Shown one piece after another: positions 49,666 to 57,959 of a DNA stretch of 64,000 nt. Where the stretch lies: assembly GCA_024235895.1 (NCBI GenBank), contig JACKLM010000002.1, positions 620,001-684,000 of the forward strand. Direction: 5' to 3'. Made by a program: the position numbers and the translations under genes. The DNA is from Burkholderiaceae bacterium. GTDB taxonomy: Bacteria > Pseudomonadota > Gammaproteobacteria > Burkholderiales > Burkholderiaceae_C. Position 1 is the stretch's first letter. Every line of letters begins with the position of its first letter. The notes under the pieces were generated by a model. It was given only the letters and a program-made list of their open reading frames with translations. It was not told the origin of the DNA and ran no database searches.

Positions 49666-52002
49666 ATGTCCGACGATTCCGCTGCCGCCGCCCCCGGCGC
49701 ACGCCACTGGCTGTTGCGCGCGCTGGCTTGGGTCACAGGGCTCGCGCTGGCGCTGCCGGTGGTCGCGCTGCTGGTCGTCGGCATCGCGCTGGCGGTGGCC
49801 TACCCCAACCTGCCGGGCATCGACAGCCTGACCGACTACCGGCCCAAGCTGCCGCTGCGCATCTTCACCGCCGACGGCGTGCTGATCGGCGAGTTCGGCG
49901 AGGAGCGACGCCACTTCACGCCGATCGAGCGCATCCCCCCGGTGATGAAGCAGGCCGTGCTCGCCGCCGAGGACGCACGCTTCTACGAGCACCCCGGAGT
50001 CGACTTCAAGGGCGTGGCGCGAGCGGCGCTGGAGAACCTGCGCGACGCGCGCAGCCAGGGCGCCTCGACGATCACGATGCAGGTCGCGCGCAACTTCTAC
50101 CTCTCGACCGAGAAGACCTTCACGCGCAAGATCTACGAGATCCTGCTGGCGCTGCAGATGGAGAGCCGGCTCGGCAAGGACCAGATCCTCGAGCTGTACA
50201 TGAACCAGATCTACCTCGGCCAGCGCGCGCACGGGTTCGCGGCGGCGGCGGAGATCTACTTCGGCAAGCCGCTGGACGCGCTGAGCCTGGCCGAGGCGGC
50301 GATGCTCGCCGGGCTGCCCAAGGCACCGTCGGCGTACAACCCCTTCGCCAATCCGAAGCGCGCGCTGGCGCGCCAGCGCTACGTCGTCGACCGCATGCTG
50401 GAGGCCGGCTTCGTGACCGCCGAGCAGCACGCGGCGGCGCTGGCCGAGGAGTTGCGCTATCGCGAGCCACCGCCGGACCCGCTGCACGCCGAGCACGCGG
50501 CCGAGATGGCGCGCCAGCTGGTGCACGCGCAGTACGGCGACGAGGCCTACACGCGCGGCCTGGAGGTGCACCTGAGCATCGACAGCCGGCTGCAGCGCGC
50601 CGCGCACGCGGCGCTGCGCCGCGGACTGCTGGTGTACGAGCAGCGCCAGTACTACCGCGGCCCGGAGGCGGTCGTCGACCTTCCGACGGACCCGTCGGCG
50701 CTGGACGCGCGCGTCGTCGAGGTGCTCGCCGACCATCCGGACGAGCAGGAACTGCGCGCCGCGGTCGTGCTCGAGGCGTCGACGCGCGAGGTGCGCGCGG
50801 TGCTGCACTCGGGCGAGACGATCACGGTCCGCGGCAGCGGCCTGCAGCCGGTGCGATCGGGGCTGGCGGCGAACGCGGCGCCGCAGGTCCGGATCCGGCG
50901 CGGTGCCGTCGTGCGTGCGCTGCAGGACGACAAGGGACAGTGGCTCCTCACCCAGCAGCCCGAGGTCGAGGGCGCGCTGGTCGCGCTGGATCCGCGCAGC
51001 GGCGCGCTGCGCGCGCTGGTCGGTGGCTTCGACTTCGGGCGCAACAAGTTCAACAACGCCACGCAGGCGCAGCGCCAGCCGGGGTCGGCGTTCAAGCCCT
51101 TCATCTACTCGGCGGCACTCGAGCGAGGTTTCGGCCCGGGAACGATCGTCTACGACGGGCCGCTCTACTTCGACGCCAGCTTCACCGGCGACAAGCCCTG
51201 GGAGCCGAAGAACTACGACGGCGAGTTCGAGGGGCCGATGCCGCTGGCGCTCGCGCTGGCGAAATCGAAGAACATGGTCTCGATCCGCGTGCTGCAGTCG
51301 ATCGGTCCGGACTACGCGCAGGGCTGGATCACGCGCTTCGGCTTCGAACCCGCCAGGCACCCGCCCTACCTGACGATGGCGCTCGGCGCGGGCAGCGTCA
51401 CGCCGCTGCAGATGGCCAGCGGCTACGCCGTCTTCGCCAACGGCGGCCACCTGCTGGCGCCACGGCTGATCGAGCGCATCGCCGACCAGCAGGGCCGTAC
51501 GCTGGTCGAGGCCGCGCCGGCGCAGGCGAGCGAGTCGACGCGCGCGATCAGCGCGCGCAACGCCTTCGTGATGAGCTCGCTGATGCAGGAGATCACGCGC
51601 ACGGGCACCGCCGCGGCGGCCCAGCGCGCGCTTCGACGCGGCGACCTCTACGGCAAGACCGGCACCACCAACGATTCGGTCGACGCCTGGTTCGCCGGCT
51701 ACCAGCCGACCATGGTCGGCGTCGTCTGGGTCGGCCACAGCACGCCGCGCAAGCTCGGCTCGCGCGAGACCGGCGGGAGGTTGGCGCTGCCCGTGTGGAT
51801 CGACTTCATGCGCGACGCGCTGGCCAGCGTGCCCGTGGCACCGATCGACGCGCCGCCGGGCGTCGTGCAGGAAGAGGGCGGCTGGGTCTTCGAGGAGTTC
51901 GCCGGCGGCGCCGGTGTGCGCAGCGTCGGACTGGACGAGATGCTGCCCGAGCCGCCGACGCCGGAGGAGCGCGGCGGCATCCTCGACCTGTTCCGGCGCT
52001 GA
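49666..52002 (+). CDS. ponA: Penicillin-binding protein 1A
   Basis: This 778-aa bifunctional class A enzyme builds and cross-links peptidoglycan. A membrane anchor lies at residues 22-46. The GT51 domain has catalytic Glu102 in AEDARFYEHPGVD and GASTITMQVARNFYL. An OB-like insert separates it from the transpeptidase, which has Ser474 and Lys477 (SAFK), SKN and KTGTT. Divergent from pilM, as in many betaproteobacteria. The start ATG at 49666 gives a short cytoplasmic tail. Confidence 0.97.
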   Translation: MSDDSAAAAPGARHWLLRALAWVTGLALALPVVALLVVGIALAVAYPNLPGIDSLTDYRPKLPLRIFTADGVLIGEFGEERRHFTPIERIPPVMKQAVLAAEDARFYEHPGVDFKGVARAALENLRDARSQGASTITMQVARNFYLSTEKTFTRKIYEILLALQMESRLGKDQILELYMNQIYLGQRAHGFAAAAEIYFGKPLDALSLAEAAMLAGLPKAPSAYNPFANPKRALARQRYVVDRMLEAGFVTAEQHAAALAEELRYREPPPDPLHAEHAAEMARQLVHAQYGDEAYTRGLEVHLSIDSRLQRAAHAALRRGLLVYEQRQYYRGPEAVVDLPTDPSALDARVVEVLADHPDEQELRAAVVLEASTREVRAVLHSGETITVRGSGLQPVRSGLAANAAPQVRIRRGAVVRALQDDKGQWLLTQQPEVEGALVALDPRSGALRALVGGFDFGRNKFNNATQAQRQPGSAFKPFIYSAALERGFGPGTIVYDGPLYFDASFTGDKPWEPKNYDGEFEGPMPLALALAKSKNMVSIRVLQSIGPDYAQGWITRFGFEPARHPPYLTMALGAGSVTPLQMASGYAVFANGGHLLAPRLIERIADQQGRTLVEAAPAQASESTRAISARNAFVMSSLMQEITRTGTAAAAQRALRRGDLYGKTGTTNDSVDAWFAGYQPTMVGVVWVGHSTPRKLGSRETGGRLALPVWIDFMRDALASVPVAPIDAPPGVVQEEGGWVFEEFAGGAGVRSVGLDEMLPEPPTPEERGGILDLFRR

Positions 52003-52100
52003 ATGGCAGGCGCGCCGTAGCGGCTGCGGCGCCCGGCGTCTCGCGCATCCGGGTTCGGCGCGGCGCGCGCTCCCGGCTCGGATCGTCGTGGCGACGACCA

Positions 52101-52128
52101 TTGGGGCAGGGTGCGCGGTCGATAGAAT
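52101..52128 (+). promoter_or_regulatory. Candidate sigma-70 promoter of lptM-lysA
   Basis: TTGGGG (52101-52106) and TAGAAT (52123-52128) have a 16-bp spacer. The predicted start is at about 52135, the A of the annotated ATG, so either the transcript is leaderless or translation begins later. Confidence 0.5.
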
Positions 52129-52134
52129 GAACCG

Positions 52135-52365
52135 ATGCGACACCCGAACCGCACCGATTCGTGCCCGCCGGTCGAAGCGTCGGTGCGGATCCGTGTCGCC
52201 ACGGGGCTCGCGCTCGCCGTCGTGCTGGGCGCCGGCTGCGGCCAGAAGGGGCCGCTGTTCCTGCCGTCGCCCGCGGCGTCGCAGACGGCGCCGCCTGGGG
52301 CACCGGCCGACGACGCCGCGCGCAGCAAGGGCGGTGCCGGCACGGCCGCCGCGCCGGCACGCTGA
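52135..52365 (+). CDS. lptM: LPS translocon maturation lipoprotein LptM
   Basis: This small lipoprotein of 76 aa has a lipobox ending in Cys35, followed by CGQKGPLFLP, the hallmark of the LptM (YifL) family. LptM assists assembly of the LptDE outer-membrane LPS translocon. The rest is Ala/Pro-rich. GTG 52183 would give a shorter, more standard signal peptide (RIRVATGLALAVVLGAGC) and may be the true start. It precedes lysA, as in most relatives, and its stop overlaps the lysA start (TGATG). Confidence 0.88.
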   Translation: MRHPNRTDSCPPVEASVRIRVATGLALAVVLGAGCGQKGPLFLPSPAASQTAPPGAPADDAARSKGGAGTAAAPAR

Positions 52366-53633
52366 TGTTGCCCGGTGCCCCGCACCTGGCGCGCCGCGCG
52401 GGCGCGCTGCAGCTCGATGGCGTGCCGCTGGCCGCGCTGGCGCGGCGCTTCGGCACCCCGCTGTACGTCTATTCGCAGGCCGCGATGCTGGGGGCGCTGG
52501 CGGCGTATCGGCGCGCGCTCGCCGGCCGGCCGCACCTGCTGTGCTACGCGATGAAGGCCAACGCCAACCTCGCGGTGCTGCAGACCTTCGCGCGCGCCGG
52601 CTGCGGCGTGGACATCGTCTCGGGCGGCGAGCTGGCGCGCGCGCTGGCCGCCGGGGTGCCCGCCACCCGAATCGTCTTCTCGGGCGTCGGCAAGACGCGC
52701 GACGAGATGCGGCAGGCGCTGGACGCCGGCGTGCGCGGCTTCAACGTCGAGAGCCTGGGCGAGCTGCAGCGGCTGTCGCGGGTCGCCGTCGAGGCGGGCG
52801 CGACGGCCCCGGTGAGCCTGCGCGTCAACCCCGACGTCGACGCCGGCACCCACCCCTACATCTCGACCGGGCTGCGCGACAACAAGTTCGGCATCGCCCA
52901 CGACGAGGCGCTGGATGCGTACCGCGCGGCGGCGGCGCTGCCGGGGCTGCGCGTGACGGGGATCGACTGCCACATCGGCTCGCAGATCACGCAGGTCGAG
53001 CCCTTCGTCGATGCGCTGGATCGGCTGCTCGACCTGGTCGAGGCGGTCGAGGCCGAGGGCATCGCGCTGGCGCACATCGACGTCGGCGGCGGGCTCGGCA
53101 TCCGCTACGCCGAGGAGTCGCCGCCGGCGGCCGACGAGCTGGTCGCACGCATGCTGGCGCGGCTGGATGCGCGCGGCTTCGGGGGGCGCGAGATCCTGCT
53201 GGAGCCCGGGCGCTCGCTGGTCGGCAACGCCGGCGTGCTGCTGACCGAGGTCCAGTATCTCAAGCCGGGCGCGGCCCGGAGCTTCTGCATCGTCGATGCG
53301 GCGATGAACGACCTCGTGCGGCCGGCGATGTACCAGGCCTGGATGGCGATCGAGCCCTGCACCGAGCGCGCCGCCCCGGCGCGGCCGTGGGACGTCGTGG
53401 GGCCGGTGTGCGAGTCCGGCGACTGGCTGGGCCGCGACCGCCGGCTCGCGGTCGAGCCCGGCGACGTGCTCGCCGTGCTGTCGGCCGGCGCCTACGGCAT
53501 GACGATGGCGAGCAACTACAACACACGCCCGCGCGCCGCCGAGGTCATGATCGTCGACGGCGAGGCTGTGCTGGTGCGCGAGCGCGAGCGGGTGCAGGAC
53601 CTGTTCGCCGGCGAGCGGCTGCTGGCCGGTTGA
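52365..53633 (+). CDS. lysA: Diaminopimelate decarboxylase
   Basis: This 422-aa PLP-dependent enzyme makes lysine from meso-diaminopimelate. The PLP lysine is Lys64 in CYAMKAN. HIGSQIT, GGGLGIRY, EPGRSLVGNAG and CESGDWLG are standard motifs; the last holds the active-site cysteine. The start overlaps the lptM stop by one base. Confidence 0.97.
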   Translation: MLPGAPHLARRAGALQLDGVPLAALARRFGTPLYVYSQAAMLGALAAYRRALAGRPHLLCYAMKANANLAVLQTFARAGCGVDIVSGGELARALAAGVPATRIVFSGVGKTRDEMRQALDAGVRGFNVESLGELQRLSRVAVEAGATAPVSLRVNPDVDAGTHPYISTGLRDNKFGIAHDEALDAYRAAAALPGLRVTGIDCHIGSQITQVEPFVDALDRLLDLVEAVEAEGIALAHIDVGGGLGIRYAEESPPAADELVARMLARLDARGFGGREILLEPGRSLVGNAGVLLTEVQYLKPGAARSFCIVDAAMNDLVRPAMYQAWMAIEPCTERAAPARPWDVVGPVCESGDWLGRDRRLAVEPGDVLAVLSAGAYGMTMASNYNTRPRAAEVMIVDGEAVLVRERERVQDLFAGERLLAG

Positions 53634-53682
53634 TCCGCCCCGCCCGCGGCCGACGGCAGCCCTTTGCGCGAGTCTGGAGGCC

Positions 53683-54999
53683 ATGACCCCGAAGCCGCTC
53701 GTCGACGCCACGCACGACCCGTCGCTGAAGAGCTGGGTCGAGCCGGCCAACGACCCCACGTGCGACTTTCCGATCCAGAACCTGCCCTTGGGGCGGTTTC
53801 GCCGCCGCGGCAGCGACGAGCCCTGGCGCGTCGGGGTGGCGATCGGAGACCAGGTCCTGGACCTGATGCTCGCGGCGCAGCAGTGCCCCTGGGCCGAGGG
53901 CGTTCACGAGCTGCTCGCGCCGCTGGTCGCGGGCGACCTCGCAGGCTTCATGGCGGCCGGCACCGCGGCGCGCCGGCGGGTGCGCGAGGCGCTCTCGGCG
54001 GCGCTGGCCGACGGCAGCGACCAGGGGCCGTTCCTGGAGCTGTGCCTGCTCCCGCAGGCCGAGGCCGAGCTGACGCTGCCCTGCCGCATCGGCGGCTTCA
54101 CCGAGTTCGACGCCGGACTGCGGCACGCGACGGCGGTCGGGCGGCTGCTGCGCCCCGACGACCCGCCGCGGGCCGTCGACGAGTGGGTGCCGACCGGTCG
54201 CCACGGCCGCGCCTCGTCGATCGTCGCCAGCGGCAACGCGGTGCGCAGGCCGATGGGGCCGGTTCAGGCGCCGGGGGCCGATGCCCCGTCCTTAGTCCCC
54301 AGCGCCACGCTGGACTGCGAGCCCGGGCTCGGCGTGCTGATCGGCCGCGGCAACGCGCTGGGCGAGCCGCTGACGATGGAGCAGGCCGAACAGGCCTGGT
54401 TCGGCATGGTGCTGCTCAACGCCTGGACGGCGCGCGACATCCAGGCCTGGGAGGCCCGCACGCCGGGCCTGCTGCTGGCCAAGGGATTCGCCACGACGAT
54501 CTCGCCCTGGGTCGTCACCGCCGAGGCGCTGGCTCCGTACCGCGTCCCGTTCGCACGCCCCGAGGGCGCCCCGCCGCTGCTGCCCCACCTGAACGCGGCG
54601 TTCAACAGCGCCGCCGGCGCGATCGACATCGGGCTCGAGGTCTGGCTGCAGACGGCGGCGATGCGCGCGGCCAGTGCCCCGCCGCAGCGGCTGGCGCAAG
54701 GCCGCTTCCGGGACAGCGACTGGACGCTGGCGCAGCTCATCGCGCACCTCACCAGCGGCGGCTGCAACCTGTGCCCCGGCGACCTGCTGGGCAGCGGCAC
54801 GCCGCCTGGCCCGGATCCGCGCCGCAGCGGCTCGCTGCTCGAACTGACCGAGGGGGGCCGGATGCCGCTGACGCTGCCGGGCGGGCAGGCGCGGACCTTC
54901 CTGCAAGACGGCGACACCGTGATCCTGCGCGCGCACTGCAGGGCGCCGGGGCGCGCGCGAATCGGTTTCGGCGAGGCGGTCGGGACGGTCGTGGGCTGA
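53683..54999 (+). CDS. Fumarylacetoacetase-like protein with altered metal site
   Basis: This 438-aa protein aligns throughout with fumarylacetoacetase, the last enzyme of tyrosine breakdown (DFPIQNLPLGRF, GRHGRASSIV, RRPMGP, TTISPWVV, GGCNLCPGDLLGSGT). His148, Lys267 and the late LLELT glutamate match catalytic residues. Two of four metal ligands are changed: the second Glu of the LDMELE motif is Gly215, and the Asp of the LLNDWSARDIQ motif is Ala247. The first ligand, Asp, is Glu141 (FTEFD). Fumarylacetoacetase activity is therefore doubtful. No homogentisate pathway gene lies nearby. Confidence 0.8.
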   Translation: MTPKPLVDATHDPSLKSWVEPANDPTCDFPIQNLPLGRFRRRGSDEPWRVGVAIGDQVLDLMLAAQQCPWAEGVHELLAPLVAGDLAGFMAAGTAARRRVREALSAALADGSDQGPFLELCLLPQAEAELTLPCRIGGFTEFDAGLRHATAVGRLLRPDDPPRAVDEWVPTGRHGRASSIVASGNAVRRPMGPVQAPGADAPSLVPSATLDCEPGLGVLIGRGNALGEPLTMEQAEQAWFGMVLLNAWTARDIQAWEARTPGLLLAKGFATTISPWVVTAEALAPYRVPFARPEGAPPLLPHLNAAFNSAAGAIDIGLEVWLQTAAMRAASAPPQRLAQGRFRDSDWTLAQLIAHLTSGGCNLCPGDLLGSGTPPGPDPRRSGSLLELTEGGRMPLTLPGGQARTFLQDGDTVILRAHCRAPGRARIGFGEAVGTVVG

Positions 55000-55014
55000 C
55001 GCCCCGCGGCCGCC

Positions 55015-55623
55015 TCAACCCGCCAGCTTCTCCACCGCCGCGCGGTTCTTCGCGACCTGCTGGCGCAGCTTGTCGTCGTCACCGACGACCTCGAGCGCGC
55101 GGTCGAAGCACTGGCGCGCCAGCGGGTAGCGGTCGCTGCGGCTGGCCTGCACGCCGGCCAGGTTGAGCAGCCGCGGGTCGCCGCCCGCATGGCCCAGCGC
55201 GGCGGCGAAGTCGCCCGCTGCCAGGTCGTGCTGCTGCATGACCTTGGCGCGCAGCACGCCGCGCTCGAGCAGCAGCGTCGCATCGTGGGTCGCGGGGTCG
55301 GCACGGTCCAGCTCGGCGAGCCGCAGCGCCGCGCGCGACTCGACCCGCCCGAGGATCAGATTGGCGTGCGCCCAGCCGACGCCGTAGACCGCCAGCGCCG
55401 CGAGCACGAAGACCGGCCCCTCGCGGACCAGGAAGATGACGATCGCCGCATACGGCAGGGCATACGCCCAGCCCTGCCACTTGCGGCCGAGCTGCTCGTA
55501 CGCGACCACCATCAGCCAGCCCAGCACGAGCAGGCCGAGCGCGCACTTGACGTTCAGCGCCGCGCGACCGATGCCCGGTGCGCGCAGCAGGTAGTCTTCG
55601 AGCAGGGGATGCTTGCCGATCAT
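55015..55623 (-). CDS. Small membrane protein with TPR-like C-terminal half
   Basis: This 202-aa protein has hydrophobic segments at about residues 24-42 and 52-85, and a cytoplasmic-looking helical part from about 90 that resembles tetratricopeptide repeats (LLNLAGVQASRSDRYPLARQ). I do not recognise a family. It stands apart from the dsr-side operon by 148 bp and converges with the fumarylacetoacetase-like gene. The ATG at 55623 is the first start. A role in quality control or envelope assembly is only a guess. Confidence 0.7.
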   Translation of the reverse strand: MIGKHPLLEDYLLRAPGIGRAALNVKCALGLLVLGWLMVVAYEQLGRKWQGWAYALPYAAIVIFLVREGPVFVLAALAVYGVGWAHANLILGRVESRAALRLAELDRADPATHDATLLLERGVLRAKVMQQHDLAAGDFAAALGHAGGDPRLLNLAGVQASRSDRYPLARQCFDRALEVVGDDDKLRQQVAKNRAAVEKLAG

Positions 55624-55771
55624 CGCGGGATGCGTGCCGTGCCGGCTGCGCGGCGGGCGCCGCGGCCGCAGGTGGGCGCGAGTCTACACAGCCCGCTGCG
55701 CAGGCCCGCGTTCGGGCCGACCCGCCATGCCGCCGTCCCGCCGTTCTGCCGTTTCGCTGGCGGGGCGGCGC

Positions 55772-56845
55772 TCAGGCGCCGAGGCTGCAGATCGCCGAAT
55801 CGTCGGCCAGCCGGCGCGCGGCGGCGTCCGCGTCCGCGAGCCGCAGCAGCTCCTGCGCGAGCGCCTCGAAGTGCGCCTCGCCGCGTGCGCAGGCGCGCCT
55901 CAGCGCCCTGCCCCCGTCACCCGCGCACCAGGCGCGGTAGGCGTCGGCCAGCCCCGGGAACAGCGCCGCGTGCGCGCCCTCGTGATGCGAGAACCACAGG
56001 TGCAGCGCCTCCGACGGCCCTTCGTCGAGCAGCGCCGGCAGCGTCACGCGCAGGTCGGCCAGGTGGTCGCGCACCGCGCGCAGCCACAGCGCCGCGCGGC
56101 GGTCGTGAACCGCCAGCCGCAGCGCGCCCCAGCCCGGCTCCAGCGTGCGCGCGGCGCGGTGCTCGCCGATCTCGTGCCACAGCAGCACGCGCGACTGCAG
56201 TGCCGCCAGCCGGGGCAGCGCGGCCAGGAAGGACGGCGTGTCGTGCAGCCCGAAGGACCGGGCCACGGCCGCGAACGGGACGTCGCCGCGGCGCAGCGCG
56301 AAGGCCTCGTAGCGCTCCCACAGCCAGCGCTCGATCGACGCGTGGCGCAGCACGACGGTGCGGCCCTGCAGCGCCGCCGGCGGGGCGAACAGCCCGCGCG
56401 CCAGCTCGCGCCCGGCGTGCTGCACCGTCAGCGCCGGCGCGGCGGCCAGTTCGCGCTCGAGCTGCTTCAACTCGGCGAGAAAGAATCCGGCGCGCCCCGG
56501 CCCCGCCAGCCCGGCCCCGTAGACCCAGCCGCGCGGGATCAGCCAGGCATTGGCGGCATCGAGGTCGAACGGGTCCAGCCGTGCCGCGCCCAGCGGCAGT
56601 GGCTCGAAGGGCTCGCCCTGCAGCGCGTCCCAGCGCGACTCGGTCTCGGCCAGCCAGCGGCCGACCTCGTCGCGGGCCAGCGCGGCGTCGAAGCCCAGCC
56701 CCTGCTGCCAGCGGTAGTACTCGCGCATCTGCAGCAGGAAGTTGCACAGCGACAGCTCGGCCGCGTGCGCGGCGTCGGCGATGTCGCAGTTGCGCTGCAC
56801 CGCCTCGACCAGTGCCGCCGGCAGCGGCCGCGCGGCGGCGCTCAC
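55772..56845 (-). CDS. Sfum_1244-like protein of dsr gene clusters
   Basis: This 357-aa protein resembles the Sfum_1244 family, reported from sulfur-metabolising bacteria. The recognisable feature is the N-terminal LCNFLLQMREYYRWQ. A His-rich central part (LWHEIGEHRAARTLEPGW) and HLWFSHHEGAHAALFP recall a metal-site or haem-iron-type helical fold, but no domain can be named with certainty. It is the last gene of the accessory operon divergent from dsrAB, 58 bp after the five-cysteine protein. Function unknown. Confidence 0.6.
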   Translation of the reverse strand: MSAAARPLPAALVEAVQRNCDIADAAHAAELSLCNFLLQMREYYRWQQGLGFDAALARDEVGRWLAETESRWDALQGEPFEPLPLGAARLDPFDLDAANAWLIPRGWVYGAGLAGPGRAGFFLAELKQLERELAAAPALTVQHAGRELARGLFAPPAALQGRTVVLRHASIERWLWERYEAFALRRGDVPFAAVARSFGLHDTPSFLAALPRLAALQSRVLLWHEIGEHRAARTLEPGWGALRLAVHDRRAALWLRAVRDHLADLRVTLPALLDEGPSEALHLWFSHHEGAHAALFPGLADAYRAWCAGDGGRALRRACARGEAHFEALAQELLRLADADAAARRLADDSAICSLGA

Positions 56846-56903
56846 GGCGCCGGCCCGGGTGCGTCGCCACGCGCGACCTGGGCGTCGCAGCGGCCCGGCG
56901 CGC

Positions 56904-57407
56904 TCATCCCGGCCGCCTGCGACGCGGCGCCCAGGCGCGCATCGCGCCGACGATCCCGTCCCAGGCCAGATCGGCCAGGCTGCCGTGGCGTTGCTGCGCC
57001 ACGTCGACCAGCGCGTTCACGTCTGCCAGCGGTGCGTCGCCCCCGTCAGCCGGCGCGGCCCCGAGCGTGCGCGCGAGGCCCTGCAGTCCGCCGCACTCGA
57101 TCCGCATCGCCTGCGCGTGCCGCAGCGGCTGGTCGGGCGCCGGCAGCCGCAGCGCGAAGCGGGCGCGCTCGCGCATCAGCGCTGCCAGCGCCGCGCAGCG
57201 GGCGTGCGCCTGCGGTGCACGGCAGCCGACGGTCTCGCGCTCGCCGACGCTGCCGCGGCGGACGAGCCCGCAGCCGGCGGCCCGGGCCAGGACCGCGCGC
57301 GCGAAGATGCAGGGCAGCTCGGCCGACGCCAGCTCGGCGGCCGAAACGGGCCGTGCCGCGCGCGCCGTCGCCGCCGGGCCCGCGGGGTTGGAGCTCTCAG
57401 TCGTCAC
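56904..57407 (-). CDS. Five-cysteine protein of the dsr accessory operon
   Basis: This 167-aa protein has cysteines at 33, 46, 62, 71 and 105, in LPCIF, AAGCGL, VGCRAPQAHARC and RIECGGL. The spacing suggests an iron-sulfur or zinc site, but I cannot name a fold. The N- and C-termini are Ala/Arg-rich. Its start overlaps the 72-aa gene by 11 bp. Its context, encoded with a ferredoxin-reductase and the DsrC-like protein, supports a redox or sulfur role. Confidence 0.65.
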   Translation of the reverse strand: MTTESSNPAGPAATARAARPVSAAELASAELPCIFARAVLARAAGCGLVRRGSVGERETVGCRAPQAHARCAALAALMRERARFALRLPAPDQPLRHAQAMRIECGGLQGLARTLGAAPADGGDAPLADVNALVDVAQQRHGSLADLAWDGIVGAMRAWAPRRRRPG

Positions 57408-57615
57408 CCTGCGGCTGCGGTGTGCGCGGCTGGCAGAGCAGCTCCACCGCCTGGTCCTCGGACTCGGCGAAGATCACCTTGATCTGCTCGCCGCTGTCGG
57501 CCGCCAAGGCCCCGCGCAGCACCTTGGCGCGCGCCGAGGCATCGCGGAAGGCGTCGAACTGCTCGCGCAGCTCGAGGCGGCCGAAGGAGCGGATGCTGTA
57601 GACGTAGTAGGGCAT
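57397..57615 (-). CDS. 72-aa conserved small protein, MPYYVYSI start
   Basis: This 72-aa soluble protein begins MPYYVYSIRSFGRLEL and continues as an alpha/beta-looking segment with FDAFRDASARAKVLR and KVIFAESEDQAVELL. There is one cysteine near the C-terminus. No recognised domain. The start ATG (57615) overlaps the stop of the S24-like gene (TGATG), indicating coupling. A longer frame from 57780 overlaps that gene and is rejected. Confidence 0.7.
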   Translation of the reverse strand: MPYYVYSIRSFGRLELREQFDAFRDASARAKVLRGALAADSGEQIKVIFAESEDQAVELLCQPRTPQPQGDD

Positions 57616-57959
57616 CAGACGTAGCTCTTGGTCAGCCGCCGGCGGCCGGGGACGGCTTTCTGGATGACGACGCCGCGCACCGCGTCGAGGTCTGCCAGCG
57701 GCAGGTCGGGCCATGCCGGATCGAGCGCGTGCAGCCGCCAGCCCGCACCCGGGGCGGCGCGCAGCTGGCGGAAGATCCACTCGCCGTCGTGCTGCGCGAC
57801 GACGAAGCTGCCGTCCTTCAGCGCACCGTCGGGCTCGACGACGATGACGTCGCCGTCGGCGAACTCCGGCATCATGCTGTGGCCGACGACACGCAGCGCG
57901 AAGACCTCGCCGCCGGCGCAGCCGCCGTCGAAGCCGGCACCGGGCGCGCGGGCGTTCAC
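57615..57959 (-). CDS. S24/LexA-fold protein without catalytic lysine
   Basis: This 114-aa protein has the S24 peptidase fold seen in LexA and UmuD. VVGHSMMPEFADGDVIVVEP contains the Ser of the Ser-Lys dyad, and LADLDAVRGVVIQ is the final strand. The Lys that should sit in the FKR/VKR position reads FRQ (WIFRQLRA), so self-cleavage is unlikely. No DNA-binding domain precedes it. The start is a GTG at 57959 that overlaps the previous stop (GTGA). It may be a signalling or scaffold module within the dsr accessory operon. Confidence 0.72.
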   Translation of the reverse strand: MNARAPGAGFDGGCAGGEVFALRVVGHSMMPEFADGDVIVVEPDGALKDGSFVVAQHDGEWIFRQLRAAPGAGWRLHALDPAWPDLPLADLDAVRGVVIQKAVPGRRRLTKSYV

